Shown: positions 1 through 8,928, numbered from the stretch's first letter. The stretch is 64,000 nt of DNA from Streptomyces eurythermus (GCF_014649115.1 NZ_BMSK01000001.1:533416-597415); one strand, 5' to 3'. The notes: generated by a model not told the origin, from the letters alone. Made by a program: numbers and translations.

Positions 1-1420
1 AACTGTCAGAGAAGATCAACGTCAGGTGGGACAACGAGAAGTTCGCCAGGTAATTGGCGACGTTCGCCCCGTGCGTCTGCCCGGCGGTCTGCCCGGCGGG
101 CCAGGAACTCCTCTCCCATTGGTTCTCATTCGCCCAGGAGAGACATCCGAGCAGGCCTCCGGCAACCGCTCCGAGCGCCAGGGAGACCACGGTGACACAG
201 AGAACCGGGGCCCTGTTCCATCTGTCCGTCCAGGAGGCGGGGACCATGAGCCCCTCGCGGGCGAAACGCCATGCCCACGCGGTCATGGCCGCCAGCCACA
301 GCCACACGGCCGCCAGTCCCATGAGCACATAACCCACCTTGCCCAGGACGCTCGGTTCGGCCTTCGAGACCAGATGCGGCGGCAGGTAGAACAGGTGGGG
401 CGCGACGACCACCAGCAACCCGGCCGCCGCCACGGAGATGACCGCGCCTCGCACGGCGCGGGCCTGGAGAGGCGTGCCACCGAGCCAGGGGCGGGCGACA
501 AGGGTCAGGGCCAGGCCGGCCGAAATGCACATGAGGGCATTCCACGGCGGACTCACATGCTGGTAGCTGATCACGATCAGCATCACGGCGACCGACCCGC
601 TGAGCGCGGCCCATTGCAGTACGGCCTGGACAGCGCTGTCCTTGCGGCCGTCGCTCCCGGAGTACGGGTGCCTCGGCCGCCCGCGCAGCGCGGCTAGCGC
701 GACCACGACCGAAGCGCACACCCACCAGGCCCCGACGCCGATCTTGCTCCAGAACGACCGGCCGTAGGTCAGGACCCACCAGCGCTGCCACGGAAGACCG
801 ACGTCGAAGGTGATCCGGCCGGGAGGGTCCCCTTCCCACATCCACTTGCCGTCGTCGGGCGAGGCGGTTTTCGACGTGTCGTCAAAGCTCAGGCCCCCGA
901 GGTCCGCCCGAACTTTCCAGTGGGATTTCTGCAGCGTCGTCGGGCTGAACTGGACCGTCCATGTGCCGCCCTTCTTCCACTTGACCACCCACGGGCCGAG
1001 CTTGATGGGGGCATAATCCCTGATCCATGCGTAGGATTCATACCTCACTCGAATGTCCTGCCCCTGCTCTTTCACCTCCGGTTCGTTGAACCGCCATTCC
1101 GAACGCCGGATTGACGTGTCCTTCCCGCGCAGCAGGCACTGCATGGCATGTTTATATTCTCCGGAATGCTTGTCGAGAAGCAGTTGGTCGGACAGGGCCC
1201 ATTCGTTCACGGGAATCTCGACAGTCATGTCCGAGTGAATTCTGATGGCGTCCCTGTCGTGTTGGTCGAATTGAATCACGGCGTCCACACGACTGCTCTC
1301 GAGCTGACTTTCCCAGCATCTGCTGCTATCCTTCTGCAGGGCTTCCGAAGGAGAGCACCCCCACCACATCAGGTTCGCGAAAATCAATGGCAGTAGCTGC
1401 CACCATCGGATCCCCTTCAT
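1..1420 (-). CDS. Multi-pass membrane protein, DUF6185-like (C-terminus beyond left edge)
   Basis: The reading frame is open from an ATG at 1420 to the left edge, about 473 codons. A strong GGAAGGAGG site lies 8-12 nt upstream of the ATG. Residues 1-22 form a signal or anchor segment with a possible lipobox (WWGC). Residues 25-220 are a hydrophilic, Trp-rich extracytoplasmic domain. After about residue 228 there are five or six hydrophobic helices. From memory this resembles the Streptomyces DUF6185 membrane proteins, whose missing C-terminus may carry a signalling domain; that assignment is tentative. Base composition is visibly less GC-rich than the neighbours, so it may be accessory. Confidence 0.75.
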   Translation of the reverse strand, partial: MKGIRWWQLLPLIFANLMWWGCSPSEALQKDSSRCWESQLESSRVDAVIQFDQHDRDAIRIHSDMTVEIPVNEWALSDQLLLDKHSGEYKHAMQCLLRGKDTSIRRSEWRFNEPEVKEQGQDIRVRYESYAWIRDYAPIKLGPWVVKWKKGGTWTVQFSPTTLQKSHWKVRADLGGLSFDDTSKTASPDDGKWMWEGDPPGRITFDVGLPWQRWWVLTYGRSFWSKIGVGAWWVCASVVVALAALRGRPRHPYSGSDGRKDSAVQAVLQWAALSGSVAVMLIVISYQHVSPPWNALMCISAGLALTLVARPWLGGTPLQARAVRGAVISVAAAGLLVVVAPHLFYLPPHLVSKAEPSVLGKVGYVLMGLAAVWLWLAAMTAWAWRFAREGLMVPASWTDRWNRAPVLCVTVVSLALGAVAGGLLGCLSWANENQWERSSWPAGQTAGQTHGANVANYLANFSLSHLTLIFSDS

Positions 1421-1522
1421 TGTCCGCCACCTCCTTCCGGAGGAATTTATCGGCGTCGTGCTCGGGATGCCCAGGGACACGCGAAGGGGTTTCGGCAGGC
1501 CACCCCATCGGCTGCCGCCCGT

Positions 1523-1549
1523 GGAATTGCGGGAAAATAGTCCCTGGTT
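1523..1549 (+). promoter_or_regulatory. Possible SigR-type promoter (GGAAT-N19-GTT)
   Basis: GGAAT at 1523-1527 and GTT at 1547-1549 are separated by 19 nt, close to the GGAAT-N18/19-GTT pattern of the thiol-stress sigma factor SigR. It lies about 45 nt upstream of the ORF starting at 1594. The spacing is one longer than at the three stronger sites in this window, so this one is weakly supported. Confidence 0.3.
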
Positions 1550-1593
1550 GATACTGGAATCCGATGTGCCGTCAACTGTCCGACGGAGGGGTC

Positions 1594-1983
1594 ATGACCG
1601 ACATGAACGTTTCCGCTTCCCGGGCCCCGCTGCCCCGCTTCGAGGAAGCCGAGGGGCTGGGCCCCGAGGACTCGGAATTCGTCAGGGACATCGTGGCGGT
1701 GCTCGCCAAGCACGGCAACCTGGACCGCTTCGGCCTGTGTCTGCTCCACGACCACTTCCCGCTCGCCGCGGACGAGGTCCTCGTGGAGACCAACGACCCC
1801 AGGGCCCGCACGCTCCACGTCCAGGTGGAGAAGGCGGACAGGACCCGGCATGCCAAGGCGTCGCAGTGGCGGTTCGTCCCACATGCCGAGCGCGAGCCCG
1901 GAGCCGGACCCGGGTCGGGCGCGTACGAGGAGATCCTGCTCTGCACCAAGCTCGACCTCTGCCCGGGGGACGAGGACGACTGA
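1594..1983 (+). CDS. Conserved hypothetical soluble protein
   Basis: This 129-aa protein belongs to no named family that I recognise. It is acidic and soluble, with no signal peptide or membrane segment. Two Cys lie in GLCLLHDHF and near the C-terminus in LCTKLDLC; the segment FVRDIVAVLAKHGNLDRFGLCLLH looks like a folded helical core. The ATG at 1594 sits only 3 nt after GGAGGGG, so the in-frame ATG at 1603 (12 nt from the same site) is also possible. It is monocistronic, convergent with the Mrp gene across a hairpin, and may be driven by the SigR-like site at 1523-1549. Confidence 0.7.
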   Translation: MTDMNVSASRAPLPRFEEAEGLGPEDSEFVRDIVAVLAKHGNLDRFGLCLLHDHFPLAADEVLVETNDPRARTLHVQVEKADRTRHAKASQWRFVPHAEREPGAGPGSGAYEEILLCTKLDLCPGDEDD

Positions 1984-2027
1984 GCCGCACGCGGCACGGC
2001 AGAGGGGCGCCGCCGGGGCATGACAAA

Positions 2028-2057
2028 GGGGCGCCGTCCAGAAGGACGCGCGCCCCC
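2028..2057. terminator. Bidirectional hairpin terminator
   Basis: GGGGCGC...GTCC pairs with GGAC...GCGCCCC around an AGAA loop. It lies between two convergent genes (plus-strand ORF ending at 1983, mrp ending at 2085). There is no T-run, which is usual for GC-rich Streptomyces terminators. Confidence 0.6.
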
Positions 2058-2084
2058 GTGCCGTAGCGCCTGGGACAGGCCGGC

Positions 2085-3218
2085 TCAGAACTTGTTCTTC
2101 GGCGTCAGGCCCAGCGACAGGCCCGACAGACCGCGCTGCCTGCCGCCCAGCTTGCCGGCGATCGCGCGCAGGGCCGAGCCCGCCGGGGAGCCGGGGTCGG
2201 TGAGGACCACCGGCTTGCCCTCGTCGCCGCCCTCGCGGAGGCGGACGTCGATGGGGATGCTGCCGAGGACCGGGACCGTCGTGCCCGTGGTGCGGGTCAG
2301 GCCGTCGGCGACCAGCTGGCCGCCGCCCGTGCCGAAGACGTCGACCATCTCGCCGCAGTGCGGGCAGGGCAGGCCGGACATGTTCTCGACCACGCCGACG
2401 ATCTTCTGGTGGGTCTGTACGGCGATGGAACCGGCGCGCTCGGCGACCTCGGCCGCCGCCTGCTGCGGGGTCGTCACGACCAGGATCTCGGCGTTCGGGA
2501 CCAGCTGGGCCACGGAGATCGCGATGTCACCCGTGCCGGGCGGCAGGTCCAGGAGCAGGACGTCCAGGTCGCCCCAGTAGACATCGGCGAGGAACTGCTG
2601 GAGGGCGCGGTGCAGCATCGGGCCGCGCCAGACGACCGGGGCGTTGCCCGGCGTGAACATGCCGATGGAGATGACCTTCACGCCGTTCGCGGACGGCGGC
2701 ATGATCATGTTCTCGACCTGGGTGGGCCGGCCGTCGGCGCCCAGCATGCGCGGCACGCTGTGACCGTAGATGTCGGCGTCGACGACACCGACCTTCAGGC
2801 CGTCGGCCGCCATCGCCGCCGCCAGGTTGACCGTCACCGAGGACTTGCCGACCCCGCCCTTGCCGGAGGCGACCGCGTAGACCCGGGTCAGGTTGCCCGG
2901 CTTGGCGAAGGGGACCTCGCGCTCGGCCTGGCCGCCGCGCAGCGCCGCCGCCAGCTCCTTGCGCTGCTCGTCGCTCATCACGTCCAGGGTGACGTCGACC
3001 CGGGTGACGCCCTCGACCCGCGAGACCGCCTCGGTGACGCGTTGCGTGATGGTGTCCCGCATCGGGCAGCCGGACACCGTCAGATACACGGTGACCGCGA
3101 CCGCTCCGTCCGCGCCGATCTCCACGGACTTGACCATCCCGAGTTCGGTGATCGGGCGGTTGATCTCGGGGTCGTTCACCGTCGCCAGTGCCTCGCGCAC
3201 CGCGTCTTCCGTAGCCAT
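2085..3218 (-). CDS. mrp: Mrp/ApbC-type Fe-S cluster carrier P-loop ATPase
   Basis: This 377-aa cytosolic protein should hold and transfer [4Fe-4S] clusters. An N-terminal MIP18/DUF59 domain (about 1-90, with Cys51 in SGCPM) is followed by a ParA/MinD-like ATPase domain with a deviant Walker A motif GKGGVGKS at about 119-126. Near the C-terminus CPHC supplies the two Cys that bridge the cluster in the dimer. The start is ATG 3218; an upstream in-frame ATG would add 21 residues without homology. It is last in a minus-strand run after the DUF1003 gene (43-nt gap) and the MgtE-N/CBS gene, and ends in a convergent terminator. Confidence 0.93.
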   Translation of the reverse strand: MATEDAVREALATVNDPEINRPITELGMVKSVEIGADGAVAVTVYLTVSGCPMRDTITQRVTEAVSRVEGVTRVDVTLDVMSDEQRKELAAALRGGQAEREVPFAKPGNLTRVYAVASGKGGVGKSSVTVNLAAAMAADGLKVGVVDADIYGHSVPRMLGADGRPTQVENMIMPPSANGVKVISIGMFTPGNAPVVWRGPMLHRALQQFLADVYWGDLDVLLLDLPPGTGDIAISVAQLVPNAEILVVTTPQQAAAEVAERAGSIAVQTHQKIVGVVENMSGLPCPHCGEMVDVFGTGGGQLVADGLTRTTGTTVPVLGSIPIDVRLREGGDEGKPVVLTDPGSPAGSALRAIAGKLGGRQRGLSGLSLGLTPKNKF

Positions 3219-3261
3219 AAGGACGATGGTACGGCCCGCCGAGGGGCCTGAGGGATGCCCT

Positions 3262-3876
3262 TCAGCGGTCGTCTGTGTCACGTCCCGGCGGGCGTTCTGC
3301 CCGTTCCGCCGGGAATACGACCTGACCCGCGTGCCCGTCGTGCCGGCGGTGCTCCTCCAGCTCCTTCAGCAGGTCCTGGAGCTCGGAGCGGATCCAGTCG
3401 CGGGTGGCCACCTCGCCCAGCCCGGTGCGCAGCGCGGCCACCTCCCGGGTCAGGTACTCGGTGTCGGCGATGGACCGCTCGTTCTGCTTGCGGTCCTGCT
3501 CCAGGTTGACCCGGTCGCGGTCGTCCTGCCTGTTCTGCGCGAGCAGGATCAGCGGGGCCGCGTAGGACGCCTGGAGGGACAGCATCAGGGTGAGGAAGAT
3601 GAACGGGTACTCGTCGAATCGCAGATGGCGGGGCGCGGCGACGTTCCACAGCACCCACACGATGATGACGACCGTCATCCAGACGATGAAGCGTCCCGTG
3701 CCCAGGAACCGGGCGATCTTCTCCGACAGCCGGCCGAAGGCCTCCGGGTCCCACTCGGGCAGGAACCGGCGCCGGGGCGGGCGCGGCTGGTCCAGCCGGG
3801 GCATCCGGGGCCGGCCGGCGGCCGTGGCGCCCGCCGGGTGGCGCTCGCGGGCCACGGTCTCGCGCTCAGGAACCAT
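3262..3876 (-). CDS. DUF1003 membrane protein
   Basis: This 204-aa protein is a DUF1003 family member of unknown biochemical role. Residues 1-45 are basic and Pro/Arg-rich. Two membrane helices lie at about 62-80 (FIVWMTVVIIVWVLWN) and 93-113. A charged, probably coiled-coil C-terminal half follows (about 115-180, rich in Glu, Arg and Gln). Its ATG overlaps the 3' end of the upstream MgtE-N/CBS gene by 11 nt, so translation is probably coupled. The pairing of DUF1003 with an MgtE-N/CBS protein recurs in actinomycetes, which suggests a joint membrane or Mg-related role; that role is inferred. Confidence 0.88.
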   Translation of the reverse strand: MVPERETVARERHPAGATAAGRPRMPRLDQPRPPRRRFLPEWDPEAFGRLSEKIARFLGTGRFIVWMTVVIIVWVLWNVAAPRHLRFDEYPFIFLTLMLSLQASYAAPLILLAQNRQDDRDRVNLEQDRKQNERSIADTEYLTREVAALRTGLGEVATRDWIRSELQDLLKELEEHRRHDGHAGQVVFPAERAERPPGRDTDDR

Positions 3877-5155
3877 GCGGGGGCGCCTCCTCTCCCTCGG
3901 CCAGGTGGAACTCCGTCTCCCGCCAGTCGTCGGGCAGCATGTGGTCCAGTACGTCGTCCACGGTCACCGCGCCGAGCAGCGACCCCGACTCGTCCACCAC
4001 GGGCGCCGCCACCATGTCGTAGGCGGCGAAGAACCCGGCGACGACCGGCAGCGCCGCGTCCGGGTCCAGCGGCTGCAGATCGTGGTCGACCAGCGAGCTG
4101 ACCAGGGTGTACGGCGGGTCGCGCAGCAGCCGTTGGAAGTGCACGGTGCCCAGGTACTTGCCGGTCGGGGTCTCGTCGGGCGGGCGGCAGACGTAGACCT
4201 GAGCGGCGAGGGCGGGGGAGAGGTCCGGGTTGCGGACCCGGGCGAGCGCGTCGGCGACCGTGGCGTCCGGGCGCAGCACGATCGGCTCGGTCGTCATCAG
4301 ACCGCCGGCCGTGTGCTCCTCGTACGCCATCAGCCGGCGCATGTCGGCCGCGTCGGCGGGCTGCATCAGGCTCAGCAGCCGTTCCTTGTCCTCCTCGGGC
4401 AGCTCGCCCAGCAGGTCGGCCGCGTCGTCCGGGTCCATCGCCTCCAGCACGTCCGCCGCCCGCTCCTCCTTCAGCTTGCCGAGGATCTCGATCTGGTCGT
4501 CCTCCGGCAGCTCCTCGAGGACGTCGGCGAGCCGGTCGTCGTCCAGGGCGGCGGCCACCTCGGCGCGCCGCTTCGGGGACAGGTGGTGCAGGACGTTGGC
4601 GAGGTCGGCGGGGCGCAGCTGCTCGAAGGTGGCGAGCAGGCTCTCGGCGCCCTGCCCGTGCTCCTCCAGGGAGAACCCGGTGACGGCCGACCACTCGGCG
4701 GTCAGCGTCTCGCCCTTCGCCCGCCGGAAGGCGCCGCCCTTGCGCCCCTTGCGCAGGAAGACCCGGTCGACCTCCCAGTCCCGGCGGGCGGGCAGCTGCT
4801 GCACGGACACGTCGAGGACGGTGACCTCCTCGCCGGTCTCCACCAGTGTCACCCGCCGGTCCAGCAGCTCGCCGAAGACCAGCCGCTCGGTGGGCCGCTG
4901 CTCGAAGCGCCGGACGTTGAGCACGCCGGTGGTGATGACCTGGCCCGACTCGATGCCGGTCACCCGGGTCATGGGCAGGAAGATGCGGCGCCGGGTGGAC
5001 AGCTCCACGACCAGCCCGAGGACCCGCGGGGGCCGCCGCCCCACGCGCAGCATGACGACCACGTCGCGGACGCGGCCCACCTGGTCGCCGGCCGGGTCGA
5101 AGACGGACACCCCGGCGAGGTGCGAGACGAAGATCCGGGGAGCGCCGGCTGCCAT
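3866..5155 (-). CDS. MgtE N-terminal and CBS domain protein without membrane channel
   Basis: This 429-aa protein has an N-terminal PRC-barrel-like region (about 8-100), an MgtE_N superhelical domain of Glu/Asp-rich repeats such as LEELPEDDQIEILG and MDPDDAADLLGELP (about 165-275), and a pair of CBS domains (about 285-410). No transmembrane channel follows, unlike true MgtE Mg2+ channels, so it is a soluble sensor-like relative. The start is ATG 5155 with AAAGGAAG upstream; the same frame runs open far upstream, but those residues are anti-sense to the divergent lipoprotein gene. It is first in the run with DUF1003 and mrp. Confidence 0.9.
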   Translation of the reverse strand: MAAGAPRIFVSHLAGVSVFDPAGDQVGRVRDVVVMLRVGRRPPRVLGLVVELSTRRRIFLPMTRVTGIESGQVITTGVLNVRRFEQRPTERLVFGELLDRRVTLVETGEEVTVLDVSVQQLPARRDWEVDRVFLRKGRKGGAFRRAKGETLTAEWSAVTGFSLEEHGQGAESLLATFEQLRPADLANVLHHLSPKRRAEVAAALDDDRLADVLEELPEDDQIEILGKLKEERAADVLEAMDPDDAADLLGELPEEDKERLLSLMQPADAADMRRLMAYEEHTAGGLMTTEPIVLRPDATVADALARVRNPDLSPALAAQVYVCRPPDETPTGKYLGTVHFQRLLRDPPYTLVSSLVDHDLQPLDPDAALPVVAGFFAAYDMVAAPVVDESGSLLGAVTVDDVLDHMLPDDWRETEFHLAEGEEAPPHGS

Positions 5156-5345
5156 GACTGTGCTTCCTTTGCGTGAGGATCGTGGGAATTGCTCGGACAT
5201 GTCCGCACGGGTGCGCTTCAGGCTAGCCCGTCCCGATCGGATACGCCCTGGTGGGCGGTCCGGACGGACCGGCTCCGCCGGGCGGGCGGAGCCCCGGTAC
5301 CCTGCGGTACGCCGCTCAGGAACCGTCAGAAAGGCAGCTCCCTTG

Positions 5346-6092
5346 GTGACTGCGATTCCCCGGGCCCGTACCCGCCGCACCGCTTGGGTGACCGCGGCCT
5401 GCGCACTGGCCGTGACGGGAGCGCTGGCGCTGTCGGGGTGCGGCGGCGACGACGATCCCGACGCCGGGACCAACGGGATCGGCAAGCTGCCCCCCGACCG
5501 GATCCAGGCGAAGACGCGGGCCGCGGCGGACGCGGCGAGCGCGGTACGGCTGTCCGGGACCGTGGTCACCAGCGGCCGTACGTACCGGCTGGACATGCGG
5601 CTCAAGACCGACGGCGGCACCGGGTCGGTGACCGCGCAGGGCACGACGTTCCAGCTGCTGCGGGTCGGCGAGGACCTGTACCTCAAGGCGGGCGCGGACT
5701 TCTGGAACCACGCCGACGGCGGCGACGGCGCCTCCGGCAAGCTGGACGGCAAGTATGTGAAGGTGCCGCAGCGGGATCCCGCGTACCGGAAGTTCAGCGG
5801 CTTCACGGACAAGGACGTCCTCCTCGACGGTCTGCTGACGCTGCACGGCACGCTGGCGACGGACGGCCGGCACGCCGACGGATCGGGTACCCGCACGATC
5901 CGCATCACCGGCGACCAGGGTTCCGGCGGCACGCTGGACGTGTCCCTCCAGGGCACGCCGTACCCGCTGCGCCTGGTCCGGGCCGGGCAGGCGGGGACGC
6001 TCCGCTTCTCCGACTGGGGCAGGAACTTCACCGTCGAGGAGCCGGCGAAGTCGGAGACGGTGGACTACGGCAGGCAGCTGCCGGCGTCGTAG
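5346..6092 (+). CDS. Putative lipoprotein, LppX/LprAFG-like
   Basis: This 248-aa exported lipoprotein starts at GTG 5346, or TTG one codon earlier. A basic n-region, a hydrophobic stretch and the lipobox LSGC give a predicted lipidated Cys32. The mature part contains motifs typical of the LppX_LprAFG fold (DAASAVRLSGTV, DLYLKAGADFW, GKYVKVP). That fold in mycobacteria carries lipids across the cell envelope; the ligand here is unknown. It is transcribed divergently from the MgtE-N/CBS gene with a 190-nt shared promoter region and is followed by a short convergent gap. Confidence 0.85.
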   Translation: MTAIPRARTRRTAWVTAACALAVTGALALSGCGGDDDPDAGTNGIGKLPPDRIQAKTRAAADAASAVRLSGTVVTSGRTYRLDMRLKTDGGTGSVTAQGTTFQLLRVGEDLYLKAGADFWNHADGGDGASGKLDGKYVKVPQRDPAYRKFSGFTDKDVLLDGLLTLHGTLATDGRHADGSGTRTIRITGDQGSGGTLDVSLQGTPYPLRLVRAGQAGTLRFSDWGRNFTVEEPAKSETVDYGRQLPAS

Positions 6093-6132
6093 CGAGCCGG
6101 GGGCGCCGCGGTGCCTGACCCGGCTCAGCCCC

Positions 6133-6648
6133 TTATCTGCCCTTCCGGCGCTTCACCAGCAGCTTCGGCAGGCCCGCCGGCACCGGTCCGCGCGTGGTGA
6201 CCGGAGTCGGCACCGGGCGCTCCGCGAGACTGCCGTCCGGCAGCGGGGTCACCGAACCGGCCGGCACCAGGCGCAGCACCCGGCACTCACGGGCCCAGCG
6301 GGCCGGCATCTCCTCGGCGTCGGGGGCGTTCAGCCGCTTGCCCTTCAGCTCGGCGACCGCCGCCTCCCACTCCTCGGACCCGGACACCAGTTCGCTCACG
6401 GTGGCCGGGAACGTCACCAGCCGGCCGCCCTTGTCCTTGCTGCGCACGCTCACCTCGGCGCGGCCCCCGTCGGCCAGCCCCGCCAGCGGCTGCTCGCCCG
6501 GCCCGTCGCCGACCACGCACACCGCGCCCTCGTGCCACACATGCCACAGCGCCCGCGCGGCCGGGGCACCGGCGCCCCTGACCCAGATCAGGCCGGACTT
6601 CTTCGCGGCCTCCTCGATGAGGGCCCGCTCGAGCAGCTCGCTTGTCAT
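6133..6648 (-). CDS. Conserved hypothetical protein
   Basis: This 171-aa soluble protein has no signal peptide. The first half contains IWVRGAGAPAARALWHVWHEGAVCVVGDGPGEQ, which has the feel of a small flavin-binding split-barrel fold, but I cannot confirm it. The C-terminus is Pro-rich and ends in a basic tail (LLVKRRKGR). It is convergent with the lipoprotein gene and lies 53 nt downstream of the corA stop on the same strand, so it may be co-transcribed with corA. Confidence 0.8.
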   Translation of the reverse strand: MTSELLERALIEEAAKKSGLIWVRGAGAPAARALWHVWHEGAVCVVGDGPGEQPLAGLADGGRAEVSVRSKDKGGRLVTFPATVSELVSGSEEWEAAVAELKGKRLNAPDAEEMPARWARECRVLRLVPAGSVTPLPDGSLAERPVPTPVTTRGPVPAGLPKLLVKRRKGR

Positions 6649-6701
6649 GGGCCCAGCCTAACCAGGCCGCACCGGCCCGCCGGCCGGCCCGCACCGGCCG
6701 C

Positions 6702-7829
6702 TCACAGCCAGCCGTTGCGCTTCAGCGTGCGATGGATGCCCAGACAGATCGCGGCGGTGACACCCATGATCACCGGGTAGCCGTACCGCCAGTGCAGCTC
6801 GGGCATGTGCTCGAAGTTCATGCCGTACACCCCGCACACCATCGTCGGTACGGCGATGATGGCCGCCCACGCGGTGATCTTGCGCATGTCCTCGTTCTGC
6901 GCGACGGACGCCTGGGCGAGATTGGCCTGGAGGATGGAGTTGAGCAGTTCGTCGAAGCCCATGACCTGCTCCTGGACCCGGGCCAGGTGGTCGGCCACGT
7001 CCCGGAAGTACTTCTGGATGTCCGGGTCGATCAGCCGCATCGGCCGCTCGCTCAGCAGCTGCATGGGCCGCAGCAGCGGCGCCACCGCCCGCTTGAACTC
7101 CAGTACCTCGCGCTTGAGTTGGTAGATCCGGGCGGAGTCCACACCGCGCGAGACCCCGCCCTTGCGGCCGGGCGAGAAGACCTCGGTCTCCACCTCGTCG
7201 ATGTCGTCCTGCACCGCGTGGGCGACCGCGATGTAGCCGTCCACCACATGGTCGGCGATGGCGTGCAGCACGGCCGAGGGGCCCTTGGCCAGCAGTTCGG
7301 GGTCGTCCTGGAGGCGGTGGCGCAGGGCGCGCAGGGAACCCTGGCCGCCGTGCCGGACGGTGATGAAGAAGTCCCGGCCGGTGAAGCACATGACCTCGCC
7401 GGTCTCCACGACCTCGCTGTTGGCGGTCAGCCGGTCGTGCTCGACGTAGTGGATGGTCTTGAAGACCGTGAACAGCGAGTCGTCGTAGCGCTCCAGCTTG
7501 GGCCGCTGGTGCGCCTGCACGGCGTCCTCCACGGCCAGCGGGTGCAGCCCGAACTCACCGGCGATACCGGCGAATTCCTCCTCGGTCGGCTCGTGCAGGC
7601 CGATCCAGACGAACCCGCCGTCGCGGCGCACCTGCCGCATCGCCTCCTGCGGGCTCAGCGGCCCCGCGCTGTGCACGCGCGCGCCGTCGCGGTAGACGGC
7701 GCAGTCGACGACGGCCGAGGGCGTCGCGGGGTCGCGCGTGGTGTCGTACGACGTCGTCCCGGAGTCCTTGCGCAGCGAGACGCGGGACGAGGGGCGGACC
7801 ACGGCGCGCAGGTCGCGGATCATCGACAT
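6702..7829 (-). CDS. corA: CorA-family magnesium/cobalt channel
   Basis: This 375-aa protein is a pentameric Mg2+ channel subunit of the CorA family. A large acidic cytosolic alpha/beta domain (about 1-280) is followed by two C-terminal helices. The signature selectivity motif YGMNFEHMPE follows the first helix at about residues 326-335. The start is ATG 7829 with GAAGGAG 7 nt upstream; the second in-frame ATG at 7823 is possible. About 460 nt of non-coding DNA lies upstream, room for a long regulated leader like those known for other bacterial Mg transporter genes. Confidence 0.93.
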   Translation of the reverse strand: MSMIRDLRAVVRPSSRVSLRKDSGTTSYDTTRDPATPSAVVDCAVYRDGARVHSAGPLSPQEAMRQVRRDGGFVWIGLHEPTEEEFAGIAGEFGLHPLAVEDAVQAHQRPKLERYDDSLFTVFKTIHYVEHDRLTANSEVVETGEVMCFTGRDFFITVRHGGQGSLRALRHRLQDDPELLAKGPSAVLHAIADHVVDGYIAVAHAVQDDIDEVETEVFSPGRKGGVSRGVDSARIYQLKREVLEFKRAVAPLLRPMQLLSERPMRLIDPDIQKYFRDVADHLARVQEQVMGFDELLNSILQANLAQASVAQNEDMRKITAWAAIIAVPTMVCGVYGMNFEHMPELHWRYGYPVIMGVTAAICLGIHRTLKRNGWL

Positions 7830-8290
7830 GGGCAGGCTCCTTCGCGGGCGGGCGGCGAAAACGCGCGCGGCGACGGGTGGAACTACCCGGAATGGGGACG
7901 TCCTGGCTGTGCGTGCGTGGCACGTCCACAAAGCGGGGAGCACCGCACCGTCGCGGTGGCGGCTTCACTGCCGATGCAGAACTGATTCAGATCAGACAGA
8001 TCAGGCAAAGCGAAACGAGATGCTCTTCCGAACGACGACGCGCAAAGGAAGACGGCGGCCAGCCGGTAACGGGATTCAGCGGCCGGAAGAGCGAGTGGTA
8101 CTGCACGGTCGACTTCGATCCATGGCAGCCCCACCTCCTCCGGCCGGTCCCTCGTAAGGGAGTCTCAACGGTGTCGGGACTTGACAGCGACGCTTCCGCG
8201 TGTCGCCCCGAACCCCCGGCTCAGAGTACCAGCCGCCGATACTGTCAAGGCGCCGCTTTGCCCGCTGCTGACGAGTTCTATGCTCGCCGC
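7830..8290. other. Intergenic region between divergent corA and SUFU-domain gene
   Basis: This stretch holds no convincing protein gene. On the minus strand a near-consensus AGGAGGT site precedes a 15-codon ORF at 8076-8123. CTTGACAG at 8180-8187 and CTGTCAAG at 8242-8249 form an inverted pair 54 nt apart; each contains TTGACA, a possible -35 on opposite strands. A direct repeat of CAGATCA lies near 7988-8005. The region probably contains the corA promoter and leader. Confidence 0.45.
8076..8123 (-). CDS. Possible 15-aa upstream ORF in the corA leader
   Basis: ATG at 8123 follows a very strong AGGAGGT site with 9-nt spacing and opens a 15-residue ORF (MDRSRPCSTTRSSGR) ending 246 nt before the corA start. 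It has no homologue that I know. Leader peptides ahead of Mg transporter genes are known in enterobacteria (mgtL, corL), so a regulatory uORF is conceivable. The unusually good ribosome site is the only direct evidence. Confidence 0.35.
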   Translation of the reverse strand: MDRSRPCSTTRSSGR

Positions 8291-8875
8291 ATGGCTGATG
8301 TTCTTCCTCTGGTCGAGGCCCGGTTGACCACCGCGCTGGGCGAGCCGGACGCGCGTGCCGCCGTCACCTTCCTCGGCACGGACCGCATCGAGGTGCTCCG
8401 CTTCCACGAGGGGGACGTCGTCCGGTACGCCACCCTCGGGATGTCCCGGCAGCCCATGACGGACCCCACGGCGGTGCTCGCCGACCCGGTGAAGGGGCCC
8501 CGCGCCGAACTGGTGCTGTCCGTCCGCGCGGGCCTCGCCGACACCGACAAGCTGCTCCGCCCGCTCGCCGTCCTGGCCGCGAGCCCGCAGGTGGAGGGCC
8601 TGGTGGTGGCACCCGGTGCCTCCCTGGACGTGGGCGAGCCGCTGTGGCCCGGCGCCCCCTTCAGCTCGGTCCTGGTGGGCGAGCCCGGCGGGCTGGTCGA
8701 GGACCTGGAACTGGACGCCCCGCTGGATCCCGTACGTTTCCTGCCGCTGTTGCCGATGACCCCGAACGAGGCCGCCTGGAAGCGGGTGCACGGCGCCCAG
8801 GCCCTCCAGGAGCGCTGGCTGGCGAACGGGACGGACCTCAGGGACCCGGCCCGGAAATCCGTCCCGCTGGACTGA
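8291..8875 (+). CDS. Suppressor-of-fused (SUFU) domain protein
   Basis: This 194-aa soluble protein matches in size and layout the bacterial single-domain SUFU family, which is often linked to contact-dependent immunity or general housekeeping of unknown type. Visible elements are an amphipathic N-terminus (VLPLVEARLTTALGEPD), the central YATLGMS segment and a C-terminal FLPLLPMTPNEAAWKR motif typical of the family. No Shine-Dalgarno precedes ATG 8291; TATGCT with a TTTGCC 16 nt upstream sits 6 nt before it, so the mRNA may be leaderless. It is convergent with the MFS gene. Confidence 0.8.
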   Translation: MADVLPLVEARLTTALGEPDARAAVTFLGTDRIEVLRFHEGDVVRYATLGMSRQPMTDPTAVLADPVKGPRAELVLSVRAGLADTDKLLRPLAVLAASPQVEGLVVAPGASLDVGEPLWPGAPFSSVLVGEPGGLVEDLELDAPLDPVRFLPLLPMTPNEAAWKRVHGAQALQERWLANGTDLRDPARKSVPLD

Positions 8876-8928
8876 CCCGCCACGGTCGCCGGGAGTGACC
8901 GATCTCACCAACACAAGGCCGGATCCGG

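Noticed and set aside
5156..6031. N-terminal extension of the MgtE-N/CBS gene to 6031
   Set aside because: The extra residues are anti-sense to the lipoprotein gene; ATG 5155 has a good ribosome site and matches the domain start.
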